From contig PFWI01000261.1 in assembly GCA_002791075.1 (NCBI GenBank), forward strand, positions 1 through 6,851: a stretch of DNA of 6,851 nt, in the 5' to 3' direction. Source of the DNA: a bacterium (Candidatus Ratteibacteria) CG_4_9_14_3_um_filter_41_21. GTDB taxonomy: Bacteria > Ratteibacteria > UBA8468. A program made the position numbers and the translations under genes. Position 1 is the stretch's first letter. The number at the start of each line of letters is the position of its first letter. A model generated the notes under the pieces. It was not told the DNA's origin, did no database searches, and worked only from the letters and a program-made list of their open reading frames with translations. Positions 6,271 through 6,851 of the stretch are shown one piece after another.

Positions 6271-6326
6271 CGTAGTGGCAAAGTTTACTTTGCCTGAATA
6301 TAAGCAGAGCAAGCTCTGCCACTACG
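6271..6326. repeat. 56-base palindromic repeat with cloverleaf-like folding
   Basis: CGTAGTGGCA at 6271-6280 pairs perfectly with TGCCACTACG at 6317-6326. Between them are two further perfect hairpins: GGCAAAGT-TT-ACTTTGCC at 6277-6294 and GCAGAGC-AA-GCTCTGC at 6304-6319. Outer stem and inner hairpins share their junction bases, giving a three-armed structure. It occupies most of the gap between the DUF5320-like gene and the next gene, with that gene's ribosome binding site starting three bases outside it. The form suits a small non-autonomous mobile or REP-like element. I see no direct target-site duplication and no coding capacity. Confidence 0.75.
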
Positions 6327-6352
6327 TTCCTCTGCGCCTTTGCAGTTGTCAT

Positions 6353-6754
6353 TTACTTCTTTTTGGCTGCAGATTCTAACTCGGCGATGCGTGAGTTGAT
6401 GTTCTTTAACTCCTCCTGGATGGCTTTTGCCTCGTCTTTGAGCATACTTGCTTCTTCTTTGGGAGTTATCTCTGGAGCATAGGCATATCCTGCTCCTGCA
6501 TAAGGTACTCCAGCGTATGGCACTCCGTATCCTGCTCCAGCGTAAGGATAACCTCCGTACATTGGATAACCCCAGCCGCGACCACGACCAAAGCCACGAC
6601 CAAATCCTCTGCCAAAGCCACGACCCCGGCCCAATCCGAATCTACCACCTACGGGGTTCATATAACCGGGCACGGGGTATCCGGCGCAAAAACCTGCCGC
6701 TCTTCCGGTCATTGGACCAAGTCCTACTGGTCCAGTTCCATCTCCACCTGGCAT
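6353..6754 (-). CDS. DUF5320-like Gly/Arg/Tyr-rich protein with C-terminal coiled coil
   Basis: This 133-residue protein begins MPGGDGTGPVGLGPMTGR, the N-terminal signature I associate with DUF5320 proteins, which commonly sit beside NifX-like and Mrp genes in anaerobes. Its function is unknown. Residues about 36-58 are Gly/Arg-rich with repeated GFGR units. Residues about 60-93 are Tyr/Ala/Gly/Pro-rich with repeats of the PYAG or YAGAGY kind. The last 40 residues are charged and heptad-like (MLKDEAKAIQEELKNINSRI) and should form a coiled coil. There is no signal peptide or membrane segment, and the only cysteine is near residue 24. It is the first gene of the cluster visible here. A similar coiled-coil tail is present on the NifX-like protein two genes downstream, suggesting that the two associate. 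Family assignment is fairly firm, but any scaffold role is inference. Confidence 0.85.
   Translation of the reverse strand: MPGGDGTGPVGLGPMTGRAAGFCAGYPVPGYMNPVGGRFGLGRGRGFGRGFGRGFGRGRGWGYPMYGGYPYAGAGYGVPYAGVPYAGAGYAYAPEITPKEEASMLKDEAKAIQEELKNINSRIAELESAAKKK
6565..6650 (-). repeat. in-frame short tandem repeat coding GFGR units
   Basis: Within the DUF5320-like gene the 14-base unit CCAAAGCCACGACC (plus strand) occurs at 6588-6601 and again at 6612-6625. The 24-base period equals eight codons, and degenerate copies flank it. It encodes the Gly-Phe-Gly-Arg run. The period is a multiple of three, so gain or loss of units would change protein length without breaking the frame. Confidence 0.6.
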
Positions 6755-6760
6755 CTTTAT

Positions 6761-6769
6761 CACCCCCTC
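6761..6769 (-). promoter_or_regulatory. ribosome binding site that fixes the start at 6754
   Basis: GAGGGGGTG on the minus strand lies six bases before the ATG at 6754. The open frame extends further upstream to a GTG at 6805, but this site and the family-typical MPGGDGTGP N-terminus both favour 6754. Confidence 0.7.
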
Positions 6770-6796
6770 GTAGGTTATAATGTTTAAAAGTAGTTT

Positions 6797-6825
6797 ATTA
6801 TTCACAGTATTAGGGGGTTCTCCAA
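6797..6825 (-). promoter_or_regulatory. possible sigma70-type promoter for the NifX/Mrp cluster
   Basis: On the minus strand TTGGAG (6825-6820) is followed after exactly 17 bases by AATAAT (6802-6797). The -10 box matches TATAAT at five of six bases, but the -35 box matches TTGACA only at its first three. Initiation about 7 bases downstream would give a leader of roughly 35 bases ahead of the ATG at 6754. The -10 box overlaps the left arm of the 12-base inverted repeat, so anything binding the repeat could affect transcription. I looked for a sigma54 -24/-12 motif, because the Desulfovibrio orp operons use one, and saw none. Confidence 0.3.
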
Positions 6826-6851
6826 GGGGGGAGTTAACAACTGTGAATAAT
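6797..6851. repeat. 55-base element with perfect 12-base inverted ends
   Basis: ATTATTCACAGT at 6797-6808 is the exact reverse complement of ACTGTGAATAAT at 6840-6851. The 31 bases between them are G-rich on the plus strand and contain a smaller CTCC/GGAG pairing. The right arm reaches the last base of the window, so the repeat may extend further. It lies just upstream of the first gene of the NifX/Mrp cluster. It could be a small palindromic repeat like others in this window, a terminator of an upstream gene, or an operator. The sequence alone does not decide between these. Confidence 0.7.

Noticed and set aside
6256..6312. Extended N-terminus of the first NifX-like protein
   Set aside because: The extra codons lie largely within the palindromic repeat and start with TTG. 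AAAGGAG five bases before the ATG at 6255 and the family-typical MKVAVSTDG start are decisive.
6267..6350. 28-codon open frame (MTTAKAQRN...) between the first two cluster genes, minus strand
   Set aside because: It translates through the palindromic repeat, has no ribosome binding site and shows no protein-like character.
6466..6648. Alternative minus-strand frame within the DUF5320-like gene
   Set aside because: It is a shifted reading of the Gly/Tyr-rich repeats. The in-frame product has the family N-terminus and the ribosome binding site.
6755..6851. Sigma54 promoter as in the Desulfovibrio orp operons
   Set aside because: I found no TGGC-N8-TGC type -24/-12 arrangement ahead of the first gene.

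Overview
All genes in this window lie on the minus strand and read from the right edge to the left. The content points to a strict anaerobe, most likely a bacterium from a poorly cultivated lineage. Two MinD-type ATPases carry inserted 2x[4Fe-4S] ferredoxin domains, several starts have strong AGGAG-type ribosome binding sites, and the intergenic spaces hold palindromic repeats. No rRNA or tRNA is present, so the taxon cannot be fixed from this sequence.

Right block (about 6851 to 3566). This is a compact cluster, in transcription order: a Gly-rich DUF5320-like protein with a coiled-coil tail; two small proteins of the NifX/NifB-C/MTH1175 (dinitrogenase iron-molybdenum cofactor) family, the second with a Met/Gly-rich linker and coiled-coil tail; a 74-residue protein joining the DUF5320 N-terminal motif to a double CxxC zinc ribbon; an Mrp/NBP35-type ATPase; and an MBL-fold hydrolase of the COG1237 type. 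Gaps are short or overlapping, so this looks like one operon apart from one repeat sitting between its first two genes.

Middle (about 3565 to 2058). A 184-base gap is nearly filled by a nested palindrome that runs into the 3' end of the MBL gene. It is followed by an ABC exporter ATPase and its permease. The permease is cut to about half its usual length.

Left block (about 2015 to 1). Two translationally coupled MinD/ferredoxin ATPases come directly after the cut permease. Immediately after the second lies the C-terminal piece of an inositol monophosphatase family protein with no start and no N-terminal two thirds. The left end holds another palindromic repeat and a Shine-Dalgarno-like sequence at the very edge.

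Taken together, the Mrp ATPase, NifX-like proteins and paired MinD/ferredoxin ATPases correspond to the gene set of the orange protein (ORP) complex known from Desulfovibrio and of related clusters in many anaerobes. The likely biochemistry is ATP-dependent handling of a metal or metal-sulfur cluster, with ferredoxin-linked electron transfer. Here the set appears to be split by an ABC transporter fragment, with broken genes on both sides of the MinD pair. That rearrangement, the three or four palindromic elements and the shared modular tails are the main points of interest. I do not see a wholly unknown system.
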